DNA of 64,000 nt from Silene latifolia (GCF_048544455.1 NC_133538.1:254186491-254250490), one strand, 5' to 3'; counted from the stretch's first letter, positions 23,589 through 36,762 are shown. Notes: generated from the sequence alone by a model not told the origin. A program made the numbers and translations.

Positions 23589-24718
23589 TGATGCGTGTCT
23601 TTTATATGATGTTTTACACCCTATTTTACACGCATTTCAGAGCTCATTTATGCGGTTTAAGGCTAGTATTTGCCCCATTCCATCTACTTTCGTATTTTTA
23701 TGTAATATTGCAGATTTATGCGGAAATGAGTAGATATTGAGCTAAATCCGTCCCCGAGTACCTTGCATTGCATTTGACATGAAGTTACTTACTCAAGGAA
23801 CGAGCTTGGTGCGCATTTCGAGGCCCGAAAGACTAATCCACGAAGTTTTAGAAGCGGACTACCAGCTAAAGCAGTCCATCGACAGATGCCTATGGTCGAT
23901 CGACCATCATACGACTTCTGAAGCCCTTTGTACATCAAGAGAAGCGATCGATCGAGCATCATGGTCGATCGACCACACCGCTAATCAGACATGAATAAGA
24001 AGATCGAGGAAAAGCAAGTCCATTGTGTTTAGGTTCTGATAATAAGTGTTACGTATATTTTCTATATAACGTAACCTAGAACATCAAGTTTGACATTCAG
24101 TTTTCAATCAAGTTTTACATTCAGTTTTTATCAGTTTTAAAATATCAAATAATTAGGGTTCAGAATATTGGTTTGCATCGGATTTTCGTTCGTACTTCTT
24201 ATCATTCCGTAACTATTCCTCTGCAATTTCGGTATTCCTTCTGCTCTATTTCAGTTCATCTTTATTGCGTTGATATTATAGAAATTGCTAGTTAGGTTCT
24301 AAAAGCCAATTTTATCGTTTTATGTTATTTATTTGCCTAATCGTTTTAAGCATGAATTCCGTAGTTTTAATCCTTAATATTATTGTTGTTTCCACTATAG
24401 TCATGAGTAGCTAAATTATTCGTGCTAGGATGTAGGGAATCTGTAGGATTAGGCGGCATTAGAATAGTAGACTGAAATCGCGTGTCAGTCGATCGACTGC
24501 CAAACCTGGTCGATCGACTGACCATGTGAGGTGTTACCTTCGTTTTAATTGTTTTAATTTCTATATTTGACGAATCGAGTGCACGCGACTAGTTGAATGT
24601 TTAGGATTTGACTGACCCATTAGATCGAAAGATAGGAAAGGTTGATTGACCATCAATTAAAATGACTAAACTATGCTGAGATCGAAAGATAGGTAAAGTT
24701 TAGGTTTTTAGTCACTTT
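23589..24718 (+). repeat. LTR 2 (truncated 3' LTR of unit 1)
   Basis: Begins TGATGCGTG like the other LTRs, but ends after 1130 bp at AGTCACTTT, where Ulp1 sequence (GATTGTGACTTGGG) takes over. It carries the same variants as LTR 4. Confidence 0.9.
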
Positions 24719-24858
24719 GATTGTGACTTGGGTAATTCTGATTCAAGAGCCCTTTACCGTGCTGAGATCGTTGCCTTGTTGGTGCTGTCTGATATGAACG
24801 AGTCCAGGGAAGATGTGTTGAAAACTTTGGAGGAGTTGAACAAGACGAGAAAGAAAAC
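24719..24858 (+). pseudogene. Second copy of Ulp1-like exon fragment
   Basis: Repeats 16526-16665 almost exactly and leads into LTR 3. It is the left part of the second 8.19-kb unit, not an independent gene. Confidence 0.9.
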
Positions 24859-26380
24859 TGATGCGTGTCTTTTATATGATGTTTTACACCCTATTTTACA
24901 CGCATTTCAGAGCTCATTTATGCGGTTTAAGGCTACTATTTGCCCCATTCCTTCTACTTTCGTATTTTTATGTAATATTGCAGATTTATGCGAAAATGAG
25001 TAGATATTGAGCTAAATCCGTCCCCGAGTACCTTACATTGCATTTGACATGAAGGTAATTACTCAAGGAACGAGCTTGGTGCGCATTTCGAGGCCCGAAA
25101 GACTATACCACGAAGTTTTAGAAGCGGACTACCAGCTAAAGCAGTGGATCGACTGATGCCTATGGTCGATCAACCATCATACGACTTACAGAAGCCACTG
25201 TACACTGAAGAGTAGTCGATCGACTGAGCATCATGGTCGATCGACCACACCGCTAATCAGACGTGAATAAGAAGATCGAGGAAAAGCAAGCCCATTGTGT
25301 TTAGGTTTTGATAATAAGTGTTACGTATATTTTCTATATAACGTAACCTAGAACATCAAGTTTGACATTCAGTTTTCAATCAAGTTTTACATTCAGTTTT
25401 TATCAGTTTTAGAATATCAAATAATTAGGGTTCAGAATATTGGTTTGCATCGGATTTTCGTTCGTACTTCTAATCATTCCGTTACAATTCCTCTGCAATT
25501 TCGGTATTCCTTCTGCTCTATTTCAGTTCATCTTTATTGCGTTGATAGTATAGAAATTGCTAGTTAGGTTCCAAAAGCCAATTTTATCGTTTTATGTTAT
25601 TTATTTGCCTAATCGTTTTAAGCATGAATTTCGTAGTTTTAATCCTTAATTTTATTGTTGTTTCCACTATAGTCATGAGTAGCTAAATTATTCGTGCTAG
25701 GATGTAGGGAATCTGTAGGATTAGGCGGTATTAGAATAGTAGACTGAAATCGTGTGTCAGTCGATCGATTGCCAAACTTGGTCGATCGACTGACCACGTG
25801 AGGTGTTACCTTCGTTTTAATTGTTTTAATTTCTATATTTGACGAATCGAGTGCACGCGACTAGTTGAATGTTTAGGATTTGACTGACCCATTAGATCGA
25901 AAGATAGGGAAGGTTGATTGACCATCAATTAAAATGACTAAACTATCTTTGAGATCGAAACACGAGGTAAAGTTTAGGTTTTTAGTCACTTTTCAGGACG
26001 AGAGTCACTACTAGTGATATTAGGGACTTGTAGTGAGATCGAAAGATGTTACTTGTTAAGAGTGGACCAAGAGGACCTCTTGTTTTCCCGGCTCATGTGT
26101 GATTTAGACCTACTTAGTATGCTTCCGCCGAAACTATAGTGAACCGACCATCCTTGCACCCCTTTTTAATATTTGTTTTATCTGTCTATTTAGTTTATTA
26201 TCTTTATTGCCTTTAGCTATAGACCAAATCAATTCAACCCCACATTCGTTACCTTAGACTAGAATAGGCAATTATTAATTACATTCGCCTCCTTGTGGTT
26301 CGACCCTGTTACAACTAGCCTAGGTTAGTTTTAATAGGAAATATAAATATTATTTTTGGTACTCACAACGACGGGTATCA
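24859..26380 (+). repeat. LTR 3 (5' LTR of unit 2)
   Basis: 1522 bp, TGATGCGTG...GGGTATCA, near-identical to LTR 1. Local differences are mostly at CTG/CAG sites, for example CTATCTTTGAG at about 25945 against CTATGCTGAG at about 17756. Confidence 0.9.
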
Positions 26381-26385
26381 AATTT

Positions 26386-26402
26386 TGGCGCCGTTGCCGG
26401 GG
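26386..26402 (+). other. Primer binding site of unit 2, tRNA-Asp type
   Basis: Same TGGCGCCGTTGCCGGGG sequence and spacing from the LTR as in unit 1. Confidence 0.9.
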
Positions 26403-26506
26403 AGGCAATTGTTCTAATTTTTAGTTGTTTTATTTTAGTCTGTTTCTTAGTCTAAGGGACATTCGTTCCTTAAACTATTCTCATATTCTTTTTGTAGTTT
26501 CCTCTT

Positions 26507-29500
26507 ATGCGCAGGTCACAGGGTGGTGAATTAGTACCTTTCAATCCTGAGATTGAGAAGACCTTGCGTGAGTTGAGACGATCATCTAGGATATTGCCAA
26601 CAGAGGAAGAGCTTAGTACTCTGTCAAGTTACTACGAGAACGCTCTATTTGAGGAAGATCCACCTTCTTCTCCTGTTTCCACTTCTTCAGCTGAGACCGT
26701 CACTTCTCCGAAATTCAGTCATGGTGAAGAAGCAAGCATAGCTAGTCTCTCCGAGCCGACTATTGTGAATCTTTACAAAGGATTCGCATTACGAGTGGGA
26801 AGACCGAAAATTCGAGCCAAAGCTGCCTATATTAATTTGGTTGAGAGAAACCAATTGGGAGCTAATCGAAGATGCAGCCAAGCACATGGAGACCTTTATT
26901 GATTACTGTTGTTCCATACCCGCACCCAGTGGCGTGACTCCGGACCAGATAAAGGAGACCATGTTTATTTTCTCCCTTCGTGATGCTGCAAGGGAGTGGT
27001 ATAGAGACCTGGATCGAGCTGCTAATGGGATCACCGACTGGAGTTCGTTGGCCTTGGCATTTTACAAGAAATACTTTTCTGCCTCGAAGACCAATGCGAT
27101 TAGAGCTCAGATCACGAGGTTTAAACAAGGGCCGGATGAGAACTTTCATGAGGCCTGGGTCCGTTTCAAGAAATTGGTGCGAACCATACCGCACCATAGG
27201 TTTGAGAAGTGGAGCCTATGCAATCAGTTCTATAATGGGCTCTATGATGATCAAAGAGCTATCTTGGATGCTGCAGGAAGTGGTCGATTTGCAGAGAATG
27301 TTGGAGAAACCAAAGGGTGGAAGATCATTGATGACTTAGCCACCCATAAAGCTGAGTATGGGAATTCCAGAGGGAATCAAAGGAGGAGTCTTGAATCTCA
27401 TCCTTGTGGTGCAATAGAAGCTCTCACGGCAAGATTAGACAAGTACGAGTTGGGAGGAGCTTCAAAAGGGGGAATCTACCATGTAAATGTTTGTGTCGAC
27501 GGTCCTTTCGTCTCCAAAAGATGTGGAGTGAGGGACATGTTTGAGAAAATTGTCCTAGTCCCTTTGAGTCTTGTCTTTGCCTTTCAACATTATAGGCAAA
27601 CGAATACCTATTTATGAGCCGAATGTTCATCCAAATCTGAGGTGGAGTAGTCAAAATGTCTTAAATCCTACTCAACCTCCACATCAGCAGCAGCATCAAA
27701 CTTATGTGCCTCCTCATAAGCAACAACAGTTTCAAAAACCTCCCTATGTGCCGCAGCAGCAACAATCTCAAAATTCTGACTTTGCTGAGTTGAAGAATAT
27801 GTTGCAAAAGGAGTCCCAAGCTAGAGAGGCCGGGATGAAACTACTAGAGAGCCAAATTTCTCAATTGGCTAGCAAGAGTACAACTCGAGCTCCGGGACAC
27901 TTACCGACTTAGACGGACCAGAAAGAGACCCTTAATGCCATCACTTTGAGGAGTGGGTCTACCCTTTAGGGGCCTGTCATGGTCGAGGACGATGCTGCAA
28001 AAGATGAGGCGGAACCGAGTCAAAAGAAAGCTGGAACGAACAAAAACAAGAAAAAGACGAACAACAGGTATGTCAGTCGATCGACTGAAGTGCGACAAAC
28101 AGTAGTTTCTGGTCCTGTTCAAGTCAGTCAATCGACTGACCTAACCGGTCGATCGACTGAGATTGCCGCGATCATCGAACCTTTTCGTCCTCCAATGCCC
28201 GATAACTTGAGGGACCATTTGTTTCGGGGCACGACTACCCGAAAAATATTGAGGCGGGACCCGATCATTGATGGGTCTGCATTTCGGATTCAATGCACGA
28301 CCCTATGTCAATTAACGGTTCACATTTGAGACGGTCTGAAGAAGGGTCAAGCTACAACAAAGAGAAGGTAGTGGACTTTCAGCCTAAGTCCACCGACGCC
28401 GGCATGAGAGACTTAGAGGAGAGGGCTAAGCTACTTCTTACAGACCCCTATCCGGAGAGATTGGTGCCGACGAAGGAACATGTATCTTTTAATAAGTTTG
28501 AAAATGTTGTTCGTAGTCTAAACGTACAAGTACCTTTCCTAGAATTAGTCAATCAAGTGCCTGCTTATAGTTTATGACGCAATTACTGTCTAAAAAGAAG
28601 TCACTTGAAACTGTGCATACTGGCGTATTAACTGAAGAGACATGCTCTTATCTGTCTCATACTGCACCCCTTAAGCTAGAGGACCCGGGAAGCTTTTCGG
28701 TCCCTTGTAATATTGGCACCTTTCCAATTGAGAAAGCCTTATGTGACCTAGGAGCCAGTATTAGCGTCATGCCCTTGAGTCTTGCTAGGAAGTGAAGTTG
28801 AATAGGTTTGCGATCCACAAAATATGTGAGACTGAGATGGTGATCGCTCTGCGGTCCAGCCAATAGGAGTCTTAGAGGACATCCCGTACAAATAGGGAAG
28901 TTTTCTTCCTGTTGACTTCGTGGTGCTTGATATGCCCGAAAATGCACACATACCTATCATACTAGGTAGACCATTCTGCAGATGCTGGTGCGAGTTATTG
29001 ATGTTGGTTGTGTACTTTGACCTTTAAGGTAGGTAAGCATTCCATTGTCTTTGCCCATACTGACTAGGAAGAAAGACCCCATGTGGCTGTCACTTGCAAT
29101 ACGGTTTCGAAAAGAAATCCTATTTTATACTTCCCGATATGCCTGTCTCTATTCCTACTCCTGTTGTAACACCTCCGCCCTAGATTGGGAGCAAAGTGGA
29201 GGAAGATTCTTCTGTTTTAGACATTGCGGGGAGCTGGTTTGGGGAAGGAGAGATGCATGTTGCTCACATTTGTGAAGGAGCAAGTCGTTTCAAGAGGCGG
29301 TCTAGGTTGCCTTAGCTATAGCACGGATGAGGAGCTTGAAGATGAGCGGTCAAAGTGAGAGAGTCCGACCTCGACTTTGATGAGCTAGAAGAGGTCATTG
29401 ATTGGGGAGATGATGAAGCTGTTGATCCGTTGAGCTCTACGAATGTTGAAGTTAGGAAGGGTGCAGCTGAGAAGATGAGCACCGTTGAGGCTACCTCTTG

Positions 29501-29555
29501 TAGCCAGAAGCCAGTCAAGTGGGCCATTCCGTGGCCGTTCTTGATCAACTATTAG
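26507..29555 (+). pseudogene. gag-protease polyprotein, unit 2 (frame-broken)
   Basis: Gag begins at ATG 26507. The core is open from 26841 to 27617, including DAAREWYRDLDRAANG, where unit 1 is shifted. A linker with RSTE/RSTD repeats follows. The protease starts at 28574 and keeps DLGAS, but loses frame at about 28795 (LARK, then stop), with several small indels to 29350 and a TAG at 29181 where unit 1 has CAG. Lesions fall at different sites from unit 1, and most lie at CTG/CAG. Confidence 0.75.
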
Positions 29556-31780
29556 TTGATTGAGACTTCTTCAAACATTTACATTTTATTGCTTTTGAAC
29601 CTTTTTAGTGCTTTTGTGTGCGCGAGACTTCGCATTTAATTATTTTGCTTAGGTTTTTTTTAATCATTTTAGACTTTACTTTGGGTTTTGCGCAATTTTG
29701 GGCGCGTATTATTGTGCACTTGCAGGTTTTTGGACCTCATTAGCTCAAGTTATTGAGCAAATACGAAGAAATCAGAAGTTACAACAGTATTTTTAGTCGA
29801 TCGACTGATCTGTATGGTCGATCGATCGCCGCACGCCTGATTCGAGGAGCTTCATTTCTGTTCACTCTGGTTCATCGACTGGGATATGTAGTCGATCGAC
29901 CGCCCTGCACTGCTGTACCTGTTCACGACCTCTTCCCTGCTGTGTTTTGTCGATTTGCGGAATTAAGGGAGTTTTCTACTCCACTTTATTTTCCGTCATA
30001 TTTCTGATTTCTTCCATTTTCTAAATTGTGCACATAATTACCACTTCGAAATTGTTTTCTCGGACTTATGCGTGGTTCTTTTGTCTTTTCAGGTACTTAT
30101 TGGTAGCACTGCTGGCTACTGAAACCTCCTAGCTCATGCTTGTTTGGGGAGGTTTCCTTTTGCTGCGCTTAAAGTCTTGTGAGTTCCCGAGTTCCACTTT
30201 TTGTCGTATTTCTTTATTTTATCGCAAATTCCCGTTTCTCTTTTCTTCATTACATGATTTTGCAAAATGGGGACATTGTGCGATTTGGTTAGGGGAAGGG
30301 TTTTGCGTCGCATATCATTTGCTTGCATTCACGTTTACATTTTGTTTTGCATTGTTTATTTCATTTCTCATATATACAAAAATACAAAAAAATTGAAAAA
30401 TTTCATCAAAATTCAAAAATTTGCACGTTTATTTTAGCATATAGGTTGAGTCGGAACGGTAGTATTTCAATGATGACATTGCATTTGCATCTGTTTTATT
30501 GCCTAAGCCTTGCTAATTGACATGTTATCAGTAGAATCGTATAAGTGCATATCTACGAGTTTTCGTTACATTTTTGCTGGGCTTGAGACTTGACTTAGAT
30601 ATTTGGCAAACTACTTATATTTCTGAGTTTTAGAGCCTATAACTGGTGTCATTCATGAACAGTTCATCTAGGAATGTGAGTAGTACTCCTTGTAAGACAT
30701 GTTTTATAAATGTGCATAAATATGAACTTAATCTGCTTAATACCTGTATGCATTCGGTTTGTGGTTTGTTGACACATGTGGTAGAGGTTTTCCTTTTCTC
30801 ATTTTTACGCGTAAGCTCCACACTGCCAAAAATAGCCTTTTTGTTCCGTTTACTACATCCTACATTTAGCCTGCCCTTGTCAAGCTAGTAGTTTAGTTTT
30901 TGGGTTTGTTACTCCTTTTTGGTGGCATATGCTCTGTTGAGATGATGATTGGAAAATGAAAAAGGAAAGAAAGAAACAAAAAAAAAAGAAAAAAAAAGAG
31001 TAGAAAAAAAAATGATTCGAAAAAAAGAAAGAAAAAAACGAGTGTTGTACTGTTCATTGCAGTCGATCGACTGCTTTACTTGGTCGATCGACTGTCGCCC
31101 GAGAAGAGAGAAAGAAAAGAATCAATTCGCATAATTCAAGTCTTTATCAAATAGCGATTTTTGCTCCCATGTTTCATTTATATATTATGGGGAGTTGATT
31201 TATTACGGAGAATGTGAGTTTAGTGCTTGCTATAGCACTGCTTCGATTAAATTTGATCAAGAAGTTGGATGTTGCCATATGGTTCCATTTTGGTACTAGC
31301 TTGATCACCTGTACCTTCACTTTTCCATAAATGTTTTGCCTCTTCTTACCCATACCTCACATATCCATATACACCTCGGCATGTGTCATGGTCATTAGTT
31401 TGTTTGGAATGCATATGTAAGGTTGTAGAGATTACTTTCATATTATATTGCAGGCATGTTCTTATAGGTCGTAGTTAGGTGAGAGTATTTACAAAATGAA
31501 TTCTTTCTATCCTCTTATATATTCACCTGTGCTTATGTGTGATATGAGCGACCCACGAGAGTCCAATTTGATAAGTCTCTATAGTCGACGGTTGTGAGTT
31601 TTTAACGACTTCATAATTCGTTTGCATGATTCGCATTGCTAATTAATTGTTAGTTGTTGCATTAAAATGGTTTAGGCTTTATATGTTGCAATTCGCTCTG
31701 AGATTGAACTCGTTCCAATAGGTCATTAGATCGAGTCTAGTTCTTGCTTGGGGACAAGCAAGGGTTTGGTTTGGGAAGTT
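29556..31780 (+). other. Long 3' noncoding region of retrotransposon unit 2
   Basis: Duplicate of 21377-23588, with the same palindrome clusters (near 29795, 29890 and 31062), purine tract and pre-LTR motif. No pol genes. Confidence 0.7.
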
Positions 31781-33302
31781 TGATGCGTGTCTTTTATATG
31801 ATGTTTTACACCCTATTTTACACGCATTTCAGAGCTCATTTATGCGGTTTAAGGCTAGTATTTGCCCCATTCCATCTACTTTCGTATTTTTATGTAATAT
31901 TGCAGATTTATGCGGAAATGAGTAGATATTGAGCTAAATCCGTCCCCGAGTACCTTGCATTGCATTTGACATGAAGTTACTTACTCAAGGAACGAGCTTG
32001 GTGCGCATTTCGAGGCCCGAAAGACTAATCCACGAAGTTTTAGAAGCGGACTACCAGCTAAAGCAGTCCATCGACAGATGCCTATGGTCGATCGACCATC
32101 ATACGACTTACAGAAGCCACTGTACACTGAAGAGCAGTCGATCGACTGAGCATCATGGTCGATCGACCACACCGCTAATCAGACATGAATAAGAAGATCG
32201 AGGAAAAGCAAGTCCATTGTGTTTAGGTTCTGATAATAAGTGTTACGTATATTTTCTATATAACGTAACCTAGAACATCAAGTTTGACATTCAGTTTTCA
32301 ATCAAGTTTTACATTCAGTTTTTATCAGTTTTAAAATATCAAATAATTAGGGTTCAGAATATTGGTTTGCATCGGATTTTCGTTCGTACTTCTTATCATT
32401 CCGTAACTATTCCTCTGCAATTTCGGTATTCCTTCTGCTCTATTTCAGTTCATCTTTATTGCGTTGATATTATAGAAATTGCTAGTTAGGTTCTAAAAGC
32501 CAATTTTATCGTTTTATGTTATTTATTTGCCTAATCGTTTTAAGCATGAATTCCGTAGTTTTAATCCTTAATATTATTGTTGTTTCCACTATAGTCATGA
32601 GTAGCTAAATTATTCGTGCTAGGATGTAGGGAATCTGTAGGATTAGGCGGCATTAGAATAGTAGACTGAAATCGCGTGTCAGTCGATCGACTGCCAAACC
32701 TGGTCGATCGACTGACCATGTGAGGTGTTACCTTCGTTTTAATTGTTTTAATTTCTATATTTGACGAATCGAGTGCACGCGACTAGTTGAATGTTTAGGA
32801 TTTGACTGACCCATTAGATCGAAAGATAGGAAAGGTTGATTGACCATCAATTAAAATGACTAAACTATGCTGAGATCGAAAGATAGGTAAAGTTTAGGTT
32901 TTTAGTCACTTTTCAGGACGAGAGTCAGTACTAGTGATATTAGGGACTTGTAGCGAGATCAAAAGATGTTACTTGTTAAGAGTGGACTGAGAGGACCTCT
33001 TGTTTTCCCGCCTCATGTGTGATTTAGACCTACTTAGTATGCTGCCGCTGAAACTATAGTGAACCGACCATCCTTGCACCGCTTTTTAATATTTGTTTTA
33101 TCTGTCTATTTAGTTTATTATCTTTATTGCCTTTAGCTATAGACCGAATCAATTCAACCCCCACATTCGTTACCTTAGACTAGAATTAGACAATTATTAA
33201 TTACATTCGCCTCCTTGTGGTTCGACCCTGTTACCACTAGCCTAGGTTAGTTTTAATAGGAAATATAAATATTATTTTTGGTACTCACAACGACGGGTAT
33301 CA
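31781..33302 (+). repeat. LTR 4 (complete 3' LTR)
   Basis: 1522 bp, TGATGCGTG to GGGTATCA. It matches LTR 2 over the shared part and then continues to the true element end. The Ulp1 exon resumes immediately at 33303 with GAAACCCTG. Confidence 0.9.
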
Positions 33303-35229
33303 GAAACCCTGATTGTTCTTGAAGAGAAACAGCGTATTGAGGATGCGAAAGCGAGGGGTTCTCAAAGCAGTAAGAAACGTCGTGGTTCTGGCAGGGTGAA
33401 AACTGTTGGTAAGAAGGTTAAGACGACGCAGCCTGTTGTCGAGCCCGTCGCTTCTCTTACTGTCATTGATAGCACTGAATTCTCTATAAACACCCGTACT
33501 ACCAGCCGTCAAGTAGGAAGCATGGGTGTGGATAACACCGTGAGTCCAAAGTCGACTTTGGGTAGCCGTAAAAGGGGTAAGGCAGACGATGGGCTGGGTT
33601 GCTTTATGGATTGCGGGCCAGAGGACAGTAGTTTTGTTGCGGTGTCGGATTTGTTTCGGAAGAACAAAAAACAGTTCTCTAAGATGCGGAAGGTGCGGAA
33701 GCAAGTGGTGGACTTTGTTCTTCGCGAAGACACTCACTTGAAAGAAGAGTATGTGTCGATTTTCATTTCTTTGATTGTGGTGTTCCTGTTCAGTTAGTCT
33801 TTTTGTTTCCCATTATTATTCTGCTGTTAATCTGCTGTTATTATGCTGTTATTTTGTGAAACTAGTATCAGTAGTTCCACTGTTAGGTCCCTTTATTATT
33901 CTGTTATTATTGAACTGTTATTCTACTGTTATACCACTATTATTCCGCAGTTAGACCAGTGTAATTCCACTATTAATTCCTTTTGTTATTCTGCTATTAC
34001 TGAACTGTTATTCTGCTGTCATACCACTACTATTCCGCTGTTAGTCCACTGTAACCCCACTGTTAATTCCTTTTTGTTATTTTACTATTATACCACTATT
34101 ATTCCGCTGTTATTCCACTATTATTCTACAGTTATTGTTCTGTTATTGAACTGTTATTCTGCTGTTATACCACTGTAATTCCGCTGTTCTTATCATATGT
34201 TTTTTTTTGTGAATGCAGTAAGATGTTAGTGTTGTACAACGACGACGTCAGCGTGTTTTTGGACAGGGGGGATATTGTTTCCCATTGTAGATGCAGATGC
34301 TATGATGTCAACAAGAGTAGTCGATGTTTGGTCGATTCTTTTGAATTCGTTGGAGTTTGAGAAACGTTCAAAACCAAGCTCAATGTTTTTCAGACTTCGT
34401 CATATGGTATTTTGTTTTTTCCTTTGCAATTTTGCGTTATTACCTACATATTTACACACAAGTACTGATATAAAGTTAACACTTGTGCACTATTTTTGGT
34501 TGTTTATGCTTTCTGTTTAGGAGGATGCTCTTTATTCACCCTTAGAGAACTTTGATTCCTCAAGCCCTCTTGAAGGTCCGGGTAAGAAACTGTTGAAATT
34601 CTGGAATGTGTTTTTCGATTCCTGAAATGGAAGATGTCGTCTGAACTCGGACCTTGTATTTGTGCCGATTCTGTACAATGATCACTACTCTTGTTTCTGC
34701 ATCAATTTTATGAATGAATCGATTGATATTTTGGACAACATGACTCACGATGCTAACCAATTAGCTGATTACAGAAGATTGGCCGAGATTGTGGCAAACT
34801 ATATGTATGTTTTTATGGAGGGTCATAATGTTATGAAGTCGCAAGATTGCAATTTGAAATCGTTGATGTTCCTTTTAAATGGAAAAAGAAGGAAGCTGCT
34901 AAATTCAGTCGGGGTGTTTCTTCTTTGCCACGATGGCCGAATATGGTGGAAGCGTGTTTGAGTCCAATCTTCACAGCAAGATTGCTCGTCGAAGCTTATG
35001 TGTTGAAATGTCGGCTTTCTTGATCTTGGCGGATATTAATATTTATAGACAAGTAGTTCTTGATAAAGTGATGGCTTGTGAGAATCAAAGGTCGAAGACG
35101 TTGGGTTTGGGGTCAGCAAGGAACAAGTTGAAAGAAGTGAAACCCCAATCATCTGCTGCTAGTGAAGAATCAGGCATCGTAGTGAATGCAGTACCTTTGA
35201 CTATTGTGTATCCAGGAAAGTCAGACTAA
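33303..35229 (+). pseudogene. Two-headed Ulp1-like gene, copy B (3' part)
   Basis: Continues the exon broken at 16665: the basic linker (KKRRGSGR, GKKVKTTQ), then an intron of TTATTC-type repeats (33800-34200), then dead domain 2 (34275-35229). Domain 2 again has a Tyr-type substitution at the His position (YNDHYSCFC in copy B, where a His occurs one residue later). Lesions are a TGA at about 34625 where copy A has TGC, and frame changes at 34850-34930. Stop TAA 35227-35229. Confidence 0.75.
33800..34200 (+). repeat. TTATTC-type intronic repeats (copy B)
   Basis: Counterpart of 11150-11560. Units such as CTGTTATTCTGCTGTTATACC are cleaner than in copy A, where many CTG units read as CTTTG or similar. 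Confidence 0.85.
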
Positions 35230-36160
35230 GTTAGTGTAAACTGTTTGTTAAACAATTAGTGTGCTGTTATTGCACTGTTATTCGGTATAATAACTAGTTG
35301 ATTGTGCTGTTATTCTCCTATTATTCTAGTGTTATTCTAGTGTGTACTCTAATTTAATTGAGTTTTCATATTACTTGTACTTTTTTCAAACTCCATCCAT
35401 TTTTACTCTAATCCCACTGTTATTCTGTTGTTATTGCAGTATTATTCAGCATAATGAGCAGTTGTTCTGCTGTTATTGCACAATTAGTCTACAGTTTTTG
35501 GACTGTTATTTTAGTCTAATTAAGCTTTCTTATTACCTTTGTTTTCTACAAACACTATCCATTTTTATTCAAGTGTAAATTTAGTCAAGTGTAAAAGCAG
35601 TGGTTTAGACTGCTTTTATTCCACTGTTATTCTACCATTATTCTGCTGTTATTGCAGTATTATTCCGCATAATAAGCAGCTACTCTGCTGTTATTTTACT
35701 ATTAGTCTACACTTATTCTGCTGTTGTTCCATTAGTTTAATTAAGGTTTACAAACACTATCCAATTTCTACGAAGAATATGCATTTTCTATTCAACTGTC
35801 AATGGTTGTTTTTTCTCAACTGTGATTCTATTCTTATTGCACCGTTATTCTGCTGTTATTGCACAATTATTCCGCATAACAAGTAGTTTATTCTGCTGTT
35901 ATTGCAGTATTATTCCACAAAAGGACTAGTTTATTCTGCTGTTATTCCACTGTTAGTCCAGCATTATTTTGTTAAAACTATTCATTTTTATTCAAGTGTA
36001 AATTTAGTCAAGTGTAAAACCAGTGGTTTAGACTGCTTTTATTCCACTGTTATTCTACCATTATTCTGCTGTTATTGCAGTATTATTCTGCATAATTAGC
36101 AGTTATAATGCTGTTACTGCACAATTATTCTGGCAAAGACTTCTGTTATTCCAACATTAC
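35230..36160 (+). repeat. TTATTC-type repeat block downstream of Ulp1 gene (copy B)
   Basis: Counterpart of 12596-13545: short repeats plus the longer unit with TCAAGTGTAAATTTAGTCAA at 35570 and 35994. Lies between convergent genes. Confidence 0.8.
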
Positions 36161-36324
36161 TTAAACATATAGTAAATAGTACTTAAAGATAGTACTTACA
36201 TAATAAACATTAACGATCTAAAATATTAAAGTCATTATTTTTAAAGCAATAAATATTTTAAACATATTTTAAAGCAGCAGCCCTGGACCATCATCGTTAG
36301 ATTTTTATATCTTTATTCTATTAT

Positions 36325-36762
36325 TTGACGCTGCGCTGTAGTCCTGACGATGCTCTCAACTTCCACCGACTCATCCACGAAAAGGATTTTTGTATCCTTC
36401 CATAAGTTCCATGGCTTTGGCTGGTGTCCAATCGGCAGAGATTGAAGGATAGACTTGAGTGTAATACTTCTTCAAAGCATTCACACCAAGCAATGAATTG
36501 ATTGTCCATGTCAAACCTGTGTAGTTCCTATTTTCTTTTGCTTCAACTGTCTACGCATACGTTCATTTTGAAGTTCAGCAACCTTCAACTGTGCCCTAAC
36601 ATTGTCGACCTCTCTTATTAAGGCCTCTTCACCGTTTTCTGTTGCCTCTACATTTGTCCTTGTCTCGATCAACTCTATCGAAAGAGACTCTATCTTCCGT
36701 TTCGCTTCATTAATTTCCTCCCTTGCCGGGGACCTTCGGCTATCGTCAGTTACGTCACTCAT
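36325..36762 (-). pseudogene. Small coiled-coil MULE accessory gene, copy B
   Basis: ATG at 36762. The N-terminal part is open (MSDVTDDSRR, then a heptad region with EEALIREVDNVRAQLKVAEL). The C-terminal conserved block is out of frame after DNQFIA, because CTTGGTG replaces CTGGTG at about 36488. The glutamine codon that is a stop in copy A is intact. Homologous to 54754-55206 in element C. Confidence 0.6.

Larger units (their letters stand above)
16666..24718 (+). mobile_element. Athila-like gag-pro LTR retrotransposon, unit 1
   Basis: TG...CA long terminal repeats flank an internal region that starts with a tRNA-Asp-type primer site and encodes Gag and an aspartic protease. It ends with an Athila-style GCTTGGGGACAAGCAAG motif and polypurine tract. 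No reverse transcriptase, RNase H or integrase is present; 2.2 kb of noncoding sequence follows the protease. It is inserted in the Ulp1-like exon. The right LTR is cut at 24718, where Ulp1 sequence starts again, the junction of an 8.19-kb tandem duplication. Confidence 0.85.
16526..32912. repeat. 8.19-kb tandem duplication (two units)
   Basis: Unit 1 is 16526-24718 and unit 2 is 24719-32912; the offset is 8193-8194 bp throughout. Each holds 140 bp of Ulp1 exon, a full 5' LTR, the internal region and most of the 3' LTR. The junction at 24716-24718 shares only TTT. LTR 1 pairs with LTR 3 and LTR 2 with LTR 4 in their variants, so the whole insertion was duplicated, not inserted twice. Confidence 0.9.
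24859..33302 (+). mobile_element. Athila-like gag-pro LTR retrotransposon, unit 2
   Basis: Second unit of the tandem pair with a complete 3' LTR. It has the same organisation as unit 1 and again no pol domains. Its gag core is less broken than unit 1's, while its protease is more broken. Confidence 0.85.

Noticed and set aside
16666-33302. Two independent LTR retrotransposon insertions
   Set aside because: LTR variants pair 1 with 3 and 2 with 4, and Ulp1 sequence is repeated at the junction, so it is one insertion duplicated as a block.
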